This document shows positions 7,360 to 17,300 of a DNA stretch of 64,000 nucleotides, piece by piece. Every line of letters starts with the position of its first letter. Position 1 is the first letter of the stretch. Source of the DNA: Bacteroidota bacterium (GTDB lineage Bacteria; Bacteroidota; Bacteroidia; Chitinophagales; Chitinophagaceae); the NCBI GenBank assembly GCA_023423405.1, contig JAFAFR010000037.1, positions 186,001-250,000 of the forward strand. Direction: 5' to 3'. The translations under genes were made by a program, and so were the position numbers. The notes under the pieces are model-generated. The model was not told the origin of the DNA, searched no databases, and was given only the letters and a program-made list of their open reading frames with translations.

Positions 7360-10185
7360 ATGCCAAAAGACAATTCCATCAAATCCGTCCTGATCATTGG
7401 TTCAGGACCCATTATTATCGGCCAGGCCTGTGAGTTCGACTATTCCGGCACGCAGGCAGCCCGTAGCCTCCGCGAAGAGGGGATCAAAGTGATCCTCATC
7501 AACAGCAACCCCGCTACGATCATGACCGATCCGATGATGGCCGACAGGGTCTACCTGCTGCCGCTGACGGTGGAAAGCATTGAGCAGATCCTGGAAGAAA
7601 ACCAGATCGACGCCGTACTGCCCACCATGGGCGGACAAACCGCCCTGAACCTGGCCAAGGAAGCAGAGGACCTGGGCGTCTGGGAGAAATACAATGTGCG
7701 CCTGATCGGGGTAGACATCAAGGCCATCGATAAAGCCGAGGACCGTGAGAAATTCCGCCAGTGGATGATCGAGCTCGGCGTTCCGGTGGCAACGGCCAAA
7801 ACCGCCAACAGTTTCCTGGAAGGAAAAGAATTCGCCCAGGAGATCGGTTTCCCGCTGGTGATCAGGCCCTCCTTTACCCTCGGCGGAACAGGCGGCGGCT
7901 TCGTACACGACAAGGAAGAGCTCGACGAAGCCCTGAACCGTGGCCTGCAGGCCTCTCCCATCCACGAAGTACTGGTGGAACAGGCCGTGCTGGGATGGAA
8001 GGAATTTGAGCTCGAACTCCTGCGCGACGCCAACGACAACGTGGTGATCATCTGTACCGTGGAGAATTTCGACCCCATGGGTGTGCATACCGGCGACTCC
8101 ATTACCGTTGCCCCGGCCATGACCCTCAGCGACACCGCTTTCCAGCTCATGCGCAATACGGCCATCGAGATGATGCGCGACCTCGGCAATTTCGCCGGCG
8201 GCTGCAACGTGCAGTTCGCCCTCAACCCCGCCACCGAAGAGATCATCGCCATCGAGATCAACCCCCGCGTGAGCCGCTCCTCCGCCCTGGCCTCCAAAGC
8301 CACGGGTTACCCCATCGCCAAAATCGCCGCCAAACTGGCCATCGGCTATAACCTCGATGAACTGGAAAACCAGATCACCCGCAGCACTTCCGCTTATTTC
8401 GAACCGGCGCTGGACTATGTGATCGTAAAGATCCCCCGCTGGAATTTCGATAAGTTCAAGGGCGCCAACGATACCCTGGGACTCCAGATGAAAAGCGTGG
8501 GCGAAGTGATGGGCATCGGCCGCAGTTTTACCGAAGCCGTGCAGAAAGCCTGCCAGAGCCTTGAGAACAACGCGGTGGGACTCGGTTATTACGGCAAAAG
8601 CCAGATGCATGCCGAAGAGCTGATCGAATACATCAAAACTCCCAAGTGGGATCGCATATTCCGGATCAAGGACGCCCTCATGCTGGGCGTAAGCATCAAC
8701 ACCATCGTGAAAGCTACCAACGGCATCGACCGCTGGTTCCTCTACGAGATCCAGAAAATTTGCAACCTCGAAAAAGAACTGGCCAAATACAAGCTGGCCA
8801 CCCTGCCCGACAACCTGCTGCGCGATGCCAAAGTGCATGGATTCAGTGATGAGCAGATCTGTCGCATCATGCAGGACGGTGACGAAGACGCGCTTTACGA
8901 AAAAAGAAAGGCCGCCGGCATCACCCGCGTGTATAAAATGGTGGACACCTGTTCGGCCGAATTCCGCGCACAAACGCCTTATTTCTATTCCACTTTCGAA
9001 GGCGGCAACAGCAACGAAAGCATCCGGAGCGACCGGAAAAAAATCATCGTACTGGGTTCCGGCCCCAACCGCATTGGCCAGGGCATTGAATTCGATTACT
9101 GTTGTGTGCACGGGCTGCTCGCCATCAAGGAAGCAGGCTACGAAGCCATCATGGTGAACTGCAACCCCGAAACCGTTTCCACCGATTTTGACATCGCCGA
9201 CAAGCTCTACTTCGAACCCGTTTACTGGGAGCATCTCTGGGAGATCATTGAGAACGAACAGCCCGAAGGCGTGATCGTACAGCTCGGTGGACAAACGGCG
9301 CTCAAGCTCGCAGAGAAGCTAACGGCCAAGGGTATCCGCATCATCGGCACTTCCTTCGACAATATGGACATTGCGGAAGACCGCGGCCGTTTCAGCGATA
9401 TGCTGAAAGAGCTGGGTATTCCTTATCCCGAATACGGCACTGCCTACAGCGTGGACGAAGCCGTGGCAGTGGCCAACCGCGTGGGTTACCCGGTACTGGT
9501 GCGCCCCTCCTATGTGCTGGGCGGCCAGCGCATGCGCATCGTGATCAACGACGAGGAGGTGGAAAAAGCGGTGGTAAGCCTGCTCAAACACATCCCCGGC
9601 AATAAGATCCTGATCGACCATTTCCTCGACCGCTGCCAGGAAGCCGAGGTGGACGCCATTTTCGACGGGGAGAATTTCCACGTGATGGGTGTGATGGAAC
9701 ATATTGAACCCGCCGGCATCCATTCGGGCGATTCCAATGCAGTGCTGCCCGCTTTCAACCTGAGCCCCCTGGAAGTGACCACCATGGAATATTATTCCGA
9801 AAAGATCGCCCGGGCCCTGGACATACGCGGACTGATCAACATCCAGTTCGCCATTAAGGAAGGGAAAGTATATGTGATCGAAGCCAACCCCCGCGCTTCG
9901 CGCACTACCCCCTTTATTGCCAAGGCCTACCAGATTCCCTACCTGAACATCGCCACCAAGGTGATGTTGGGCGTGAATAAGCTTACCGATTTCAAATTCG
10001 AAAAAAAGCTGAAAGGCTTCGCCATCAAGGAGCCGGTATTCAGCTTCAACAAGTTCCCGGGTGTGAACAAAGAGCTGGGACCAGAAATGAAGAGCACCGG
10101 GGAAGCCATCCGTTTTGTAAAAGACCTGCGGGACCCCTATTTCCGGCAGTTGTACAAGGACCGGAGCATGTACCTGAGCAAATAA
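7360..10185 (+). CDS. carB: Carbamoyl-phosphate synthase large subunit, lacking the allosteric domain
   Basis: CarB makes carbamoyl phosphate for pyrimidines and arginine from ammonia (channelled from CarA), bicarbonate and two ATP. The product is 941 residues from the ATG at 7360, chosen because MPKDNSIKSVLIIGSGP matches the conserved N-terminus and the promoter lies just upstream. The first carboxyphosphate half has an ATP-grasp with RPSFTLGGTGGG and EINPRVSRSSALASKATG. The second carbamoyl-phosphate half starts at about 550 (VLGSGPNRIGQGIEFDY) and has RPSYVLGGQRM and EANPRASRT. The chain ends about where the third-quarter synthetic domain ends; the usual MGS-like allosteric domain of about 130 residues is absent. 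No carA is in the window. Confidence 0.96.
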   Translation: MPKDNSIKSVLIIGSGPIIIGQACEFDYSGTQAARSLREEGIKVILINSNPATIMTDPMMADRVYLLPLTVESIEQILEENQIDAVLPTMGGQTALNLAKEAEDLGVWEKYNVRLIGVDIKAIDKAEDREKFRQWMIELGVPVATAKTANSFLEGKEFAQEIGFPLVIRPSFTLGGTGGGFVHDKEELDEALNRGLQASPIHEVLVEQAVLGWKEFELELLRDANDNVVIICTVENFDPMGVHTGDSITVAPAMTLSDTAFQLMRNTAIEMMRDLGNFAGGCNVQFALNPATEEIIAIEINPRVSRSSALASKATGYPIAKIAAKLAIGYNLDELENQITRSTSAYFEPALDYVIVKIPRWNFDKFKGANDTLGLQMKSVGEVMGIGRSFTEAVQKACQSLENNAVGLGYYGKSQMHAEELIEYIKTPKWDRIFRIKDALMLGVSINTIVKATNGIDRWFLYEIQKICNLEKELAKYKLATLPDNLLRDAKVHGFSDEQICRIMQDGDEDALYEKRKAAGITRVYKMVDTCSAEFRAQTPYFYSTFEGGNSNESIRSDRKKIIVLGSGPNRIGQGIEFDYCCVHGLLAIKEAGYEAIMVNCNPETVSTDFDIADKLYFEPVYWEHLWEIIENEQPEGVIVQLGGQTALKLAEKLTAKGIRIIGTSFDNMDIAEDRGRFSDMLKELGIPYPEYGTAYSVDEAVAVANRVGYPVLVRPSYVLGGQRMRIVINDEEVEKAVVSLLKHIPGNKILIDHFLDRCQEAEVDAIFDGENFHVMGVMEHIEPAGIHSGDSNAVLPAFNLSPLEVTTMEYYSEKIARALDIRGLINIQFAIKEGKVYVIEANPRASRTTPFIAKAYQIPYLNIATKVMLGVNKLTDFKFEKKLKGFAIKEPVFSFNKFPGVNKELGPEMKSTGEAIRFVKDLRDPYFRQLYKDRSMYLSK

Positions 10186-10193
10186 TCGCATCG

Positions 10194-10219
10194 GGCCGCC
10201 TCTTTGGCGGCCTTTTTTT
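10194..10219 (+). terminator. Intrinsic terminator after carB
   Basis: GGCCGCC and GGCGGCC form a perfect seven-base-pair stem around a five-base loop, followed by seven T residues. It starts nine bases after the carB stop. Confidence 0.9.
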
Positions 10220-10341
10220 ACCCTTACCGGAAGCTACGCCTCATTTTTCTGCCCCTGCCTGAAACTTTGGCAGCAGATATTTATCTTTTCTATATTGGAA
10301 TAATGTTTGAACTTTGTACATACAAATACAAACACTTCTTT

Positions 10342-10992
10342 ATGAAATATCTGCAAGACCTTCAGTGGCGCTACGCCGCCAAGCGCATGAACGGGCAAAC
10401 CATTCCAGCCGGGAAACTGGAAAACATCAAGGAAGCCGTTCGCCTGGCCCCCTCTTCCATGGGCCTGCAACCCTATACGGTGCTGGTGGTGGAAGATCCG
10501 GTCCTCCGCGCCGAGCTGGCGCCGGTTATGTTCAACCAGCCGCAAATCACCGAAGGAGCCGCCCTCCTGGTCTTCGCTGCCTGGACCTCCGTATCCGAAG
10601 ATCAGGTGGACGACTACCTCGGGAATATTGCTGAAACCCGCGGCATACCCGTAACGGCACTGGCAGATTTTCGCACCATGATCCTCGGCGCCGTAAAAGG
10701 TAAAACGCCCGAGCAGGTTTTCCAGTGGAATGCCCGCCAGGCTTATATCGGACTCGGATATGCCACTGCCGCCGCCGCTTTCGAAAAAGTGGACAGCACA
10801 CCCATGGAAGGTTTCTCACCCGAAGGCGTGAACCGCGTACTGGGACTGGATGAAAAAGGCCTGAGCGCCGTAGCCGTGGTGGCCCTGGGTTACCGCGACG
10901 AAGACAAAGACCAGATGGCCAAAGCCATCAAAGTGCGCCGCCCGGCCCACAAATTCTTTACGGTTTACGAAAACAACGCCGTACCCGCTTAA
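10342..10992 (+). CDS. Nitroreductase-family NAD(P)H-dependent oxidoreductase
   Basis: The 216-residue product starts at the ATG at 10342 (MKYLQDLQWRYAAKRMNG), which fits the family N-terminus. The open frame continues upstream to 10204 but there crosses the carB terminator. FMN-dependent nitroreductases of the NfsB/YdgI type reduce quinones or nitro compounds with NAD(P)H. Recognisable parts are RYAAKRMNG near 10, the EAVRLAPSSMGLQPYTVLVV segment near 32-51 that contacts FMN, and the GLGYATAAAAFEKVDSTPMEGFSP segment near 137-160, with a late VVALGYRDEDKD. The substrate is not predictable. It is monocistronic, between two terminators. Confidence 0.9.
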   Translation: MKYLQDLQWRYAAKRMNGQTIPAGKLENIKEAVRLAPSSMGLQPYTVLVVEDPVLRAELAPVMFNQPQITEGAALLVFAAWTSVSEDQVDDYLGNIAETRGIPVTALADFRTMILGAVKGKTPEQVFQWNARQAYIGLGYATAAAAFEKVDSTPMEGFSPEGVNRVLGLDEKGLSAVAVVALGYRDEDKDQMAKAIKVRRPAHKFFTVYENNAVPA

Positions 10993-11018
10993 GACTGGCA
11001 GACACACATTAGACAGGC

Positions 11019-11050
11019 GCCGCCCCCAGCCGGGGGCGGCTTTTATTTTG
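11019..11050 (+). terminator. Intrinsic terminator after the nitroreductase gene
   Basis: GCCGCCCCC and GGGGGCGGC form a nine-base-pair GC stem around AGCC and are followed by TTTTATTTT. It lies between convergent genes. The minus-strand side has no T-run after the hairpin, so it works mainly for the plus strand. Confidence 0.88.
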
Positions 11051-11624
11051 CACCCGCCTGCATTGCCTCACGCAAGCGGCTTTCTTTTGCAGCATCCCAG
11101 TACGCACAATCCAGCTCCAGGAAAACAGAGGAGTAGGCCAGTTTTTCGTTGGTTTTCAACACCAGCACTTTGAACAGTTTTGCCGACTGGTCCAGTTTTC
11201 CAAACACAGCCTCGTGCAGTATCGTATTCACTTGCTCACCTGCCAGCAGCGGCGCCAGTTGCCGGTCCAGCGCCGATTTGCCCGGGCAGTTGGTTTCTGT
11301 CTGGTAGTCCCATTCCTTGTCCCGATACACCATGGGTTTCACATGCCCCATGGTTTTCAGTTCCGGTAATACATACGATAACACCTCGGCCATCGAACGG
11401 CCGGTATAGATATACTCCATGGCGCCTGCAGATTGCAGGGGAAAGGCCTGGTCCACCACCAGTATCCAGTTGCGGTGGCCCAAGAGCGGCAGTTGCTGCT
11501 GAAAACTGCTTTGCCAGTCCGCCCGCACGGCAGAAGGTTGTACTTCATTTTTGACGCCCGGCGCCTGTTGCTGTTGGCAGGAAGCCAGCAAAACAACCAT
11601 CCCGAAGAGAATCAGGTTTTTCAT
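11043..11624 (-). CDS. Lipoprotein with RbsD/FucU-like (sugar mutarotase-type) domain
   Basis: The frame opens at 11651, but the second ATG at 11624 starts a classic lipoprotein signal (MKNLILFGMVVLLASC), so this start is preferred. It gives 193 residues. The mature part holds LGHRNWILVVDQAFPLQSA, resembling the GHRN..VADxAFP region of RbsD and FucU proteins, which interconvert pyranose and furanose forms or anomers of ribose and fucose. A later LELDCAYWDAAKESRLREAM is also typical of this lipoprotein group. It is the last gene of the sigma-FecR-SusCD-GH116 locus and starts just past the GH116 stop. A role in sugar anomer conversion in the periplasm is inferred from the fold and neighbours only. 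Confidence 0.78.
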   Translation of the reverse strand: MKNLILFGMVVLLASCQQQQAPGVKNEVQPSAVRADWQSSFQQQLPLLGHRNWILVVDQAFPLQSAGAMEYIYTGRSMAEVLSYVLPELKTMGHVKPMVYRDKEWDYQTETNCPGKSALDRQLAPLLAGEQVNTILHEAVFGKLDQSAKLFKVLVLKTNEKLAYSSVFLELDCAYWDAAKESRLREAMQAGAK

Positions 11625-11629
11625 ATCGC

Positions 11630-14344
11630 TTAACTTATTTGAATGAGACATGTTTCACCAGCGCGGAACAGCCTGGCTCCACCGAAAGCAATATCCAGCC
11701 GGGGCCCCGATTGCCGGAACCGCAGCGGCGTTTTTGTATTCCCCGAGACCAACTCAAGTTTTTTCACCGGCTGTGCCAGCAGGCTTTCCAGGCTGATGCT
11801 GTTCAGGGTCAAACTTCCGTAATTTATCTGCAATCCGTAGCGGGCAGCCTGGCCTTCCTGTTGCTGAAAATAAGTACCCCAGCCTTCTGCAACCGTAAAG
11901 GGCGCTTTGAAATCTGCTCCGGACAACTGTGGCGCAAACCGGATGCTGCCCTTCGGGCCATGGTATTCAAAACCGCAGGCCGATATCAGCGTTCCGTAAC
12001 TGGCCATCGCCCGCGCATAGTGATCGCTGCATTCAATTTCATTGTAAGGGTTGCGTTTTGCAGCATGATAACGGTCATGTATAGCCCGGGTCAGTACCAG
12101 CGATTCATCGGTTATGCCTTCGGCCATCATATGGCTGGCCACCTGGTGTTCAAAGCCCGACATGCATTCATGAAAATATCCCAGTTGCCAGGTCACGTTT
12201 TCGCCATAGGGTTTTGGCTCATTGTAAGGATTGGTATTCATGACCAGCCCGGCCTCTCCCTCCATCGCATAGGGCCTGCCGCCTGTATGCGTTTTAATAT
12301 ATGGCCCTACATCGGGTGCAAAATTGTATTTCCACAAAGAGCGCAGCGCCATCTGTGTTTTTTCCTTGTCCCACAACCTGCCCAGTCCCGCCTGGAAGGC
12401 CCAGCCCTGGCCATACACCTGGTCGATGTGGCAGGTGTTATAAGAGCCCAGTTTGGAACGACCGTGTTCCGCGTTGGGTTTGTGAATGAAGTATTCGCCG
12501 TTGAACAGTTCTTTGCTCATATTGGTACAGCCCTTCTTCACATAAGCATCACAGTTAGCAGCAAAATTTTTGTCGCCCATGTCCAGCGCCATCATTTGTG
12601 CGGCTTTAACGGCGGCAATGGACAGTCCCACTATCCACGCGATCTCCCCTTCCCACACAGCATCCAGCGTATTCTCCATGGGCGTATCGGTCATGCCGTC
12701 GCCGTTTTTGTCCTGCGCCATCAGGAAGAGGGCTGCTTTTTTCGTATTGGCCCAGTTGCGCCGGAGGAACTGGTCGTTGGCGCTCATCTGGTGTTCGCGG
12801 TACATGCGCAACAGAAAGCCTGCCTGGCCGTCGATGGCCGGCCGCGTTTCGTATTCGGCGCGGAAAATGATACCGCCATCGGCCTGCTGGGCAATACCCA
12901 GGTCGGTACGTTCGCGGAGGTCACGTTCCAGTGCAGGAAAAAGGCGGCCCATCGCCTGCGCATATTGCCACACGTGTGTGCAGGTGCCTTCACAGGCGTT
13001 CACGCCTTCCCATCCCCAGAAGCGGCCGTTCGCAAAACGATAGGTGTTTGCGGTGGCAAGCGTGCCCGTATTGATGATGGATCTTTCCAGCAACCACCAG
13101 GGCAGCGTAGAATCGTAATAGGTTTGCTGCCAGCGCTGCGTGTGACCGTTTAGCGCTTCAAATTTTTCAGCAATATAAGTTCCTACCGCAGCGGCATCTT
13201 TGAACCGGGTTCCATAATAGTAACCGGTTTTCGTTTCAGGCAATTTGTCGAGCTTGGCAAGCGGATGATCAAAATGCCAGGTGATGACAAAATGAATCTC
13301 TGCTTTTTCGCCCGGTCCTATTTTCCGGTCCGCCGCCACTGAGCCCACCAGTTTTCCCGGCGCTTCTGTCCTGCTCTCTTCTTTTTGCTGGTCGCGCAGC
13401 ATGACGGCAGCATGGCCCCAGGGATCAGCGGCAGTATGCACGCGCGCCTTTGCATCGAGGCAAAGAAGGCCGGTAGTTCCATAGTCGCGCCTTGACTTCG
13501 TTTCCTCATTACCGCCACTGAAACTGCCCTGCACGCCTGCGTAGTTGCTGCCGCCGATGCTTTGGTTGAGCCGGAAGCCATCACCTTTTTTTGCACTGAT
13601 CTTGCAGGCACCGTTTTCGAGCCAGCCCGCCAGCGTGAGTTCGATGGGGCGGTCCGATGTATTTTCAAATTGCACCGTGATCACCGTGGCAGGCAGCGCA
13701 GAGTTTTCTTCATCAAGCGGTATGAAAATGGGACCGGCCTGCATGTCAATAGCAAAAGGAATTCCTTTTTCACGGAAATGGATAGCCGCTTTTGGATAGG
13801 TTGCCTCGAAAGCGATTTCTTCCCAATCTTCTTCGCGCAATTCTTTGCGGAAAGTTTTTCCGTTCTCTGTCCACTGCACCAGGAAGCCCTGGTCCAGCAC
13901 CCGCCGGTTGGCTGCAATGGCCGGCTCCACGTAGCTGGCGCCATCGCGGTTGCGGACCTTCACATCGCGAACGCCGTCGTTCCACAATACGGTTTTGGGT
14001 TCGATGCCTTCGCGCTCGTCGTTGAAAATGCCCCAGAGCCACAGCCTTCCATCGCCACCGAGGTACACCGTTCCACTGTGGAGGCCGCCGGCGGGCATGC
14101 CAATGAAACGCAGCTCATTCCGCGATTTCAGGTAAGTCGAAGGCTTTCCTCTTTCATACAATGAACGCACCCACTGCGGATCAAGTTGTTTGTCTTCGGG
14201 GATATTGTGCAGGGAGATGTTTCCCTTCTTTATGAATTCAAGCACTTCTTTTGTCCATCCAGGCAGGCTGAACGCCAACAGGCTTCCGGCTGTCAGTCCG
14301 CCGTTGCGCAAAAACTGCCTGCGGTTTACTTTATTGGTTTGCAT
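11630..14344 (-). CDS. Tat-exported GH116-type glycosidase (GBA2/DUF608 family)
   Basis: The 904-residue product begins with a twin-arginine signal (NRRQFLRNGG, residues 7-16, then a hydrophobic run). It then has a GBA2-type N-terminal beta domain and an (alpha/alpha)6 barrel. GH116 enzymes cleave beta-glucosides or beta-xylosides; the animal member is glucosylceramidase 2. The catalytic residues can be placed by motif: the nucleophile is likely Glu452 in CEGTCTHVWQYAQ, followed by LFPALE, and the acid/base is likely Asp561 in ENTLDAVW. The start overlaps the stop of the upstream ASPIC protein by 14 bases. Tat export suggests it folds before secretion. The natural substrate is unknown. Confidence 0.9.
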   Translation of the reverse strand: MQTNKVNRRQFLRNGGLTAGSLLAFSLPGWTKEVLEFIKKGNISLHNIPEDKQLDPQWVRSLYERGKPSTYLKSRNELRFIGMPAGGLHSGTVYLGGDGRLWLWGIFNDEREGIEPKTVLWNDGVRDVKVRNRDGASYVEPAIAANRRVLDQGFLVQWTENGKTFRKELREEDWEEIAFEATYPKAAIHFREKGIPFAIDMQAGPIFIPLDEENSALPATVITVQFENTSDRPIELTLAGWLENGACKISAKKGDGFRLNQSIGGSNYAGVQGSFSGGNEETKSRRDYGTTGLLCLDAKARVHTAADPWGHAAVMLRDQQKEESRTEAPGKLVGSVAADRKIGPGEKAEIHFVITWHFDHPLAKLDKLPETKTGYYYGTRFKDAAAVGTYIAEKFEALNGHTQRWQQTYYDSTLPWWLLERSIINTGTLATANTYRFANGRFWGWEGVNACEGTCTHVWQYAQAMGRLFPALERDLRERTDLGIAQQADGGIIFRAEYETRPAIDGQAGFLLRMYREHQMSANDQFLRRNWANTKKAALFLMAQDKNGDGMTDTPMENTLDAVWEGEIAWIVGLSIAAVKAAQMMALDMGDKNFAANCDAYVKKGCTNMSKELFNGEYFIHKPNAEHGRSKLGSYNTCHIDQVYGQGWAFQAGLGRLWDKEKTQMALRSLWKYNFAPDVGPYIKTHTGGRPYAMEGEAGLVMNTNPYNEPKPYGENVTWQLGYFHECMSGFEHQVASHMMAEGITDESLVLTRAIHDRYHAAKRNPYNEIECSDHYARAMASYGTLISACGFEYHGPKGSIRFAPQLSGADFKAPFTVAEGWGTYFQQQEGQAARYGLQINYGSLTLNSISLESLLAQPVKKLELVSGNTKTPLRFRQSGPRLDIAFGGARLFRAGETCLIQIS

Positions 14345-17300
14345 GGTCCTTTATTTTTTTGATTGTTTGCAGTTTTCCAGAATTCTTTGCAACGACGATC
14401 AGGTTGTCTTCCCTGCCACAATGTACTGAAACCACATCGCGGATATCGCCGTCTACCACTACGCCCGTTTGATCCGGTTGCACCATTGCATATTTTCCGG
14501 CTGCATCCAGCGACAGCAGGAAACCTGCACCGGCATCTTCACGGCCCAGTTGTACCCGGAAAGGGAAAAAATTTCCGGCCATAAAATACCAGGGCCTGCC
14601 ACCTTCCGTTTGCCCCGCGAACACTGCTCCCTGCACCGGTGAAAATTGTGCTGCCAGGGGAAGTTCTCTCAATATCAGCTTGCCATTTCCTGCATTTTCC
14701 AGCCAGGAGTTTTTCAGCGTATGCACTTCCAGTTTTTTCGATCCGGCAATTGCTGCAGCCGGAAAAATATCTTCCATCACCGCATTCGCATAGCTGGCAT
14801 ATTTCAGGAATTTCTTTTTCAGTATGGGCATCACTTCCGTGAGCTCATCCCGCGAGGCATAGGGATAGCTTTTCCCCTGCATGTAATAACAGAGAATGGG
14901 AAAGGCCTGCCCGCTTTGCAGAAAATCGCCCACACACAATGTCATGGGTTCGGCGGCGCTGACCCTGAATTGTGTATTCGGCGCAAGGTTGCCGAGAATG
15001 AAATCGGTATCGCCATCGCCATCCATATCGGCAGGAAGAATTCTTGTCCAGAGGCCGCCGCTTTTTTCGAGCCCGTTGCCTGCCTCCTGTTTTTTCAGAA
15101 CACCTTTCTCATTCATGAACACGCATACCGGCATCCATTCGCCCACTACCAGCAGGTCGGGCCAGCCATCACCGTTGAGATCGGTCCAGTTGGCATCCCT
15201 TGTCATGCCACAGCGCGTGAGGCCCGCGGCGTCGGCTGCTGTGTCTTCTTTCCATAGCGGCTTTCCTTTTGTGCCAACATTCTTCAACAGGTAACTCCGT
15301 GGCGGCAGGCCAAATTGTCCCGGTACCACGCTGCCGCCGATGAACAGGTCGGGAAGCCCATCCCTGTTGTAATCGGTAATGGCCACGCAGCCTTTACTGG
15401 AAGACAACACAGGCAGCATGCCCCTTGCTTTTGTAAAAACGCCCCTGCCATTGTTCAGGTAAAGCCGGTCTTGCCAGGCCGTTGCCTCGCCGTGTAATTC
15501 ATTGCCGCCACTCAACACCAGCAGGTCGGGATCACCGTCCTGGTCGGCGTCAAAGAAAACGGATTGCAGATCTTCACAAAGACTGTCGGCTTTCCAGGGC
15601 TGCGAGGTCGCGCGCGAAAACTGCCCGGGTTTTGTTTGCAGGAAGAGGCAGCCACTGAACCCGCTGGCGCCGCCGGCAAACACATCGTCGAGCCCATCGC
15701 CGTTCACATCGCTTACCGCCAGCCGCGGCCCCTGCTTCGACAGTTGCCAGGGGATCAGGGGCTCCTGCTTGAAGTCGACGTACCGGTTCTCGCGCTGTTC
15801 AAAATCAAGACCGCTTTCTGCACTGATGTCTTTGAAATATTGCGCGGGCTCCGGGCTCGCAGCAAGTGGCGCGGCCGGGCCGGCTTTTTCATGTTCAAGC
15901 ACCAGGCGCTGGTTGGCAGCTATATTATTCCACACCGACCGGCTGCCATCGGGCCAATCGACTTCGAGCTTTTGAACAATGGAATCCGCGCCGAGGCCAA
16001 AGTGCAGTTCCGGCGCCATGCACGACAAAAATCCGCGTACCGGGAAAAGCTCGGCCATCCATTTGTTCCCTCCAGCCTCCAGTCTTACGCGTGCGCCAAT
16101 CGCATACCGGTTCATACCCGTGTCGCGCAGGCTGATGGCGAGGTAATGCGACTGCGGTTGCAGCTCGCGGCTGTTGTTGCGATACAGCTTCGCTTTCTCT
16201 CCAATATTGTTTACCACCAGGTCCAGGTCGCCGTCGTTGTCGAGGTCCGCATAAGCCGCACCGTTAGAACAGGTAAGTGCAGTGAGCCCATATGCTTCCG
16301 TCACGTTTTCAAAACCCAGGTCGCCCCTGTTGCGGAATACATAATTCATCAGCCGGGTCTGGCTGAGGTGCTCCATCACTTCCATGCCCACCTGGTTCCG
16401 GCCATGAACGGCCTGGTATTCGTTCACCACATAGTTGCTGAAATCGAGATTGGTGAAATCGCGCCAGTAGCCATTGGTGATGAACAGGTCGCGGTACCCG
16501 TCGTTGTCGAGATCCGCAAACAGCGGCGACCAGCTCCAGTCTGTATTGGACACACCGGCAAGCTGCCCGATCTCCGAAAACACCGGCACGCCGTTCCTGC
16601 TGATGCCGCGGTTCAACTGCAACGTATTGCGCATATTCTGGTGAAAATAGCCGCTGTCAACCAGCAGGTTGTATTTGTCGTACTGGTCGGGACCTTTCAA
16701 CAGCTTTTGCCTTTCGTTTCCTTCGGGCAGCATGTCGGCCACGAAGATGTCGAGCCGCCCGTCGTTGTTGTAATCGGCAATATCGCAACCCATTCCATAG
16801 CGCGAAATATGACCGAAGGCATCTTTCGTTACATCAATGAAACCACCCTTCCTGTTGTTGAGTAAGAAATAATCCTGCTCTTCAAAATCATTGGTCATAT
16901 ACAGGTCGGGCCAGCCGTCGTCGTTGATATCGCTGGCCATAACGCCGAGGCCGAAAGTGTTGCCGCCGCCTTTCAGGCCAACGGTCTCCGATATGTCGGT
17001 AAAATGACCGCCATCGTTCCGGTAGAACCGGTGGCTGAAAGCCGGGTGCCTTTTTGTCCGCAGCTTACTGGTGTTGAAGAAGGGCGAATAAAAAGTGGTG
17101 GCATGGTTGAGCAGGAAAAGATCGAGATCGCCATCCTTATCAAAATCGAAAAACACCGACTGGTTCGAATTGGTTCCGGGTGCATCGATGCCGTAGGCGG
17201 CGGCCTGTTCTTCAAATACCGGCACACCGTCTTTGTTAAGGCCCTTGTGAATAAAGAGCTGGTTGGCGCGGTAAGCAGCGTCGCCGAGGCCGGAATAGCA

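Noticed and set aside
7402..9294. A 630-residue minus-strand open frame opposite carB
   Set aside because: It is a shadow of carB. The long open length comes from codon bias of the sense gene.
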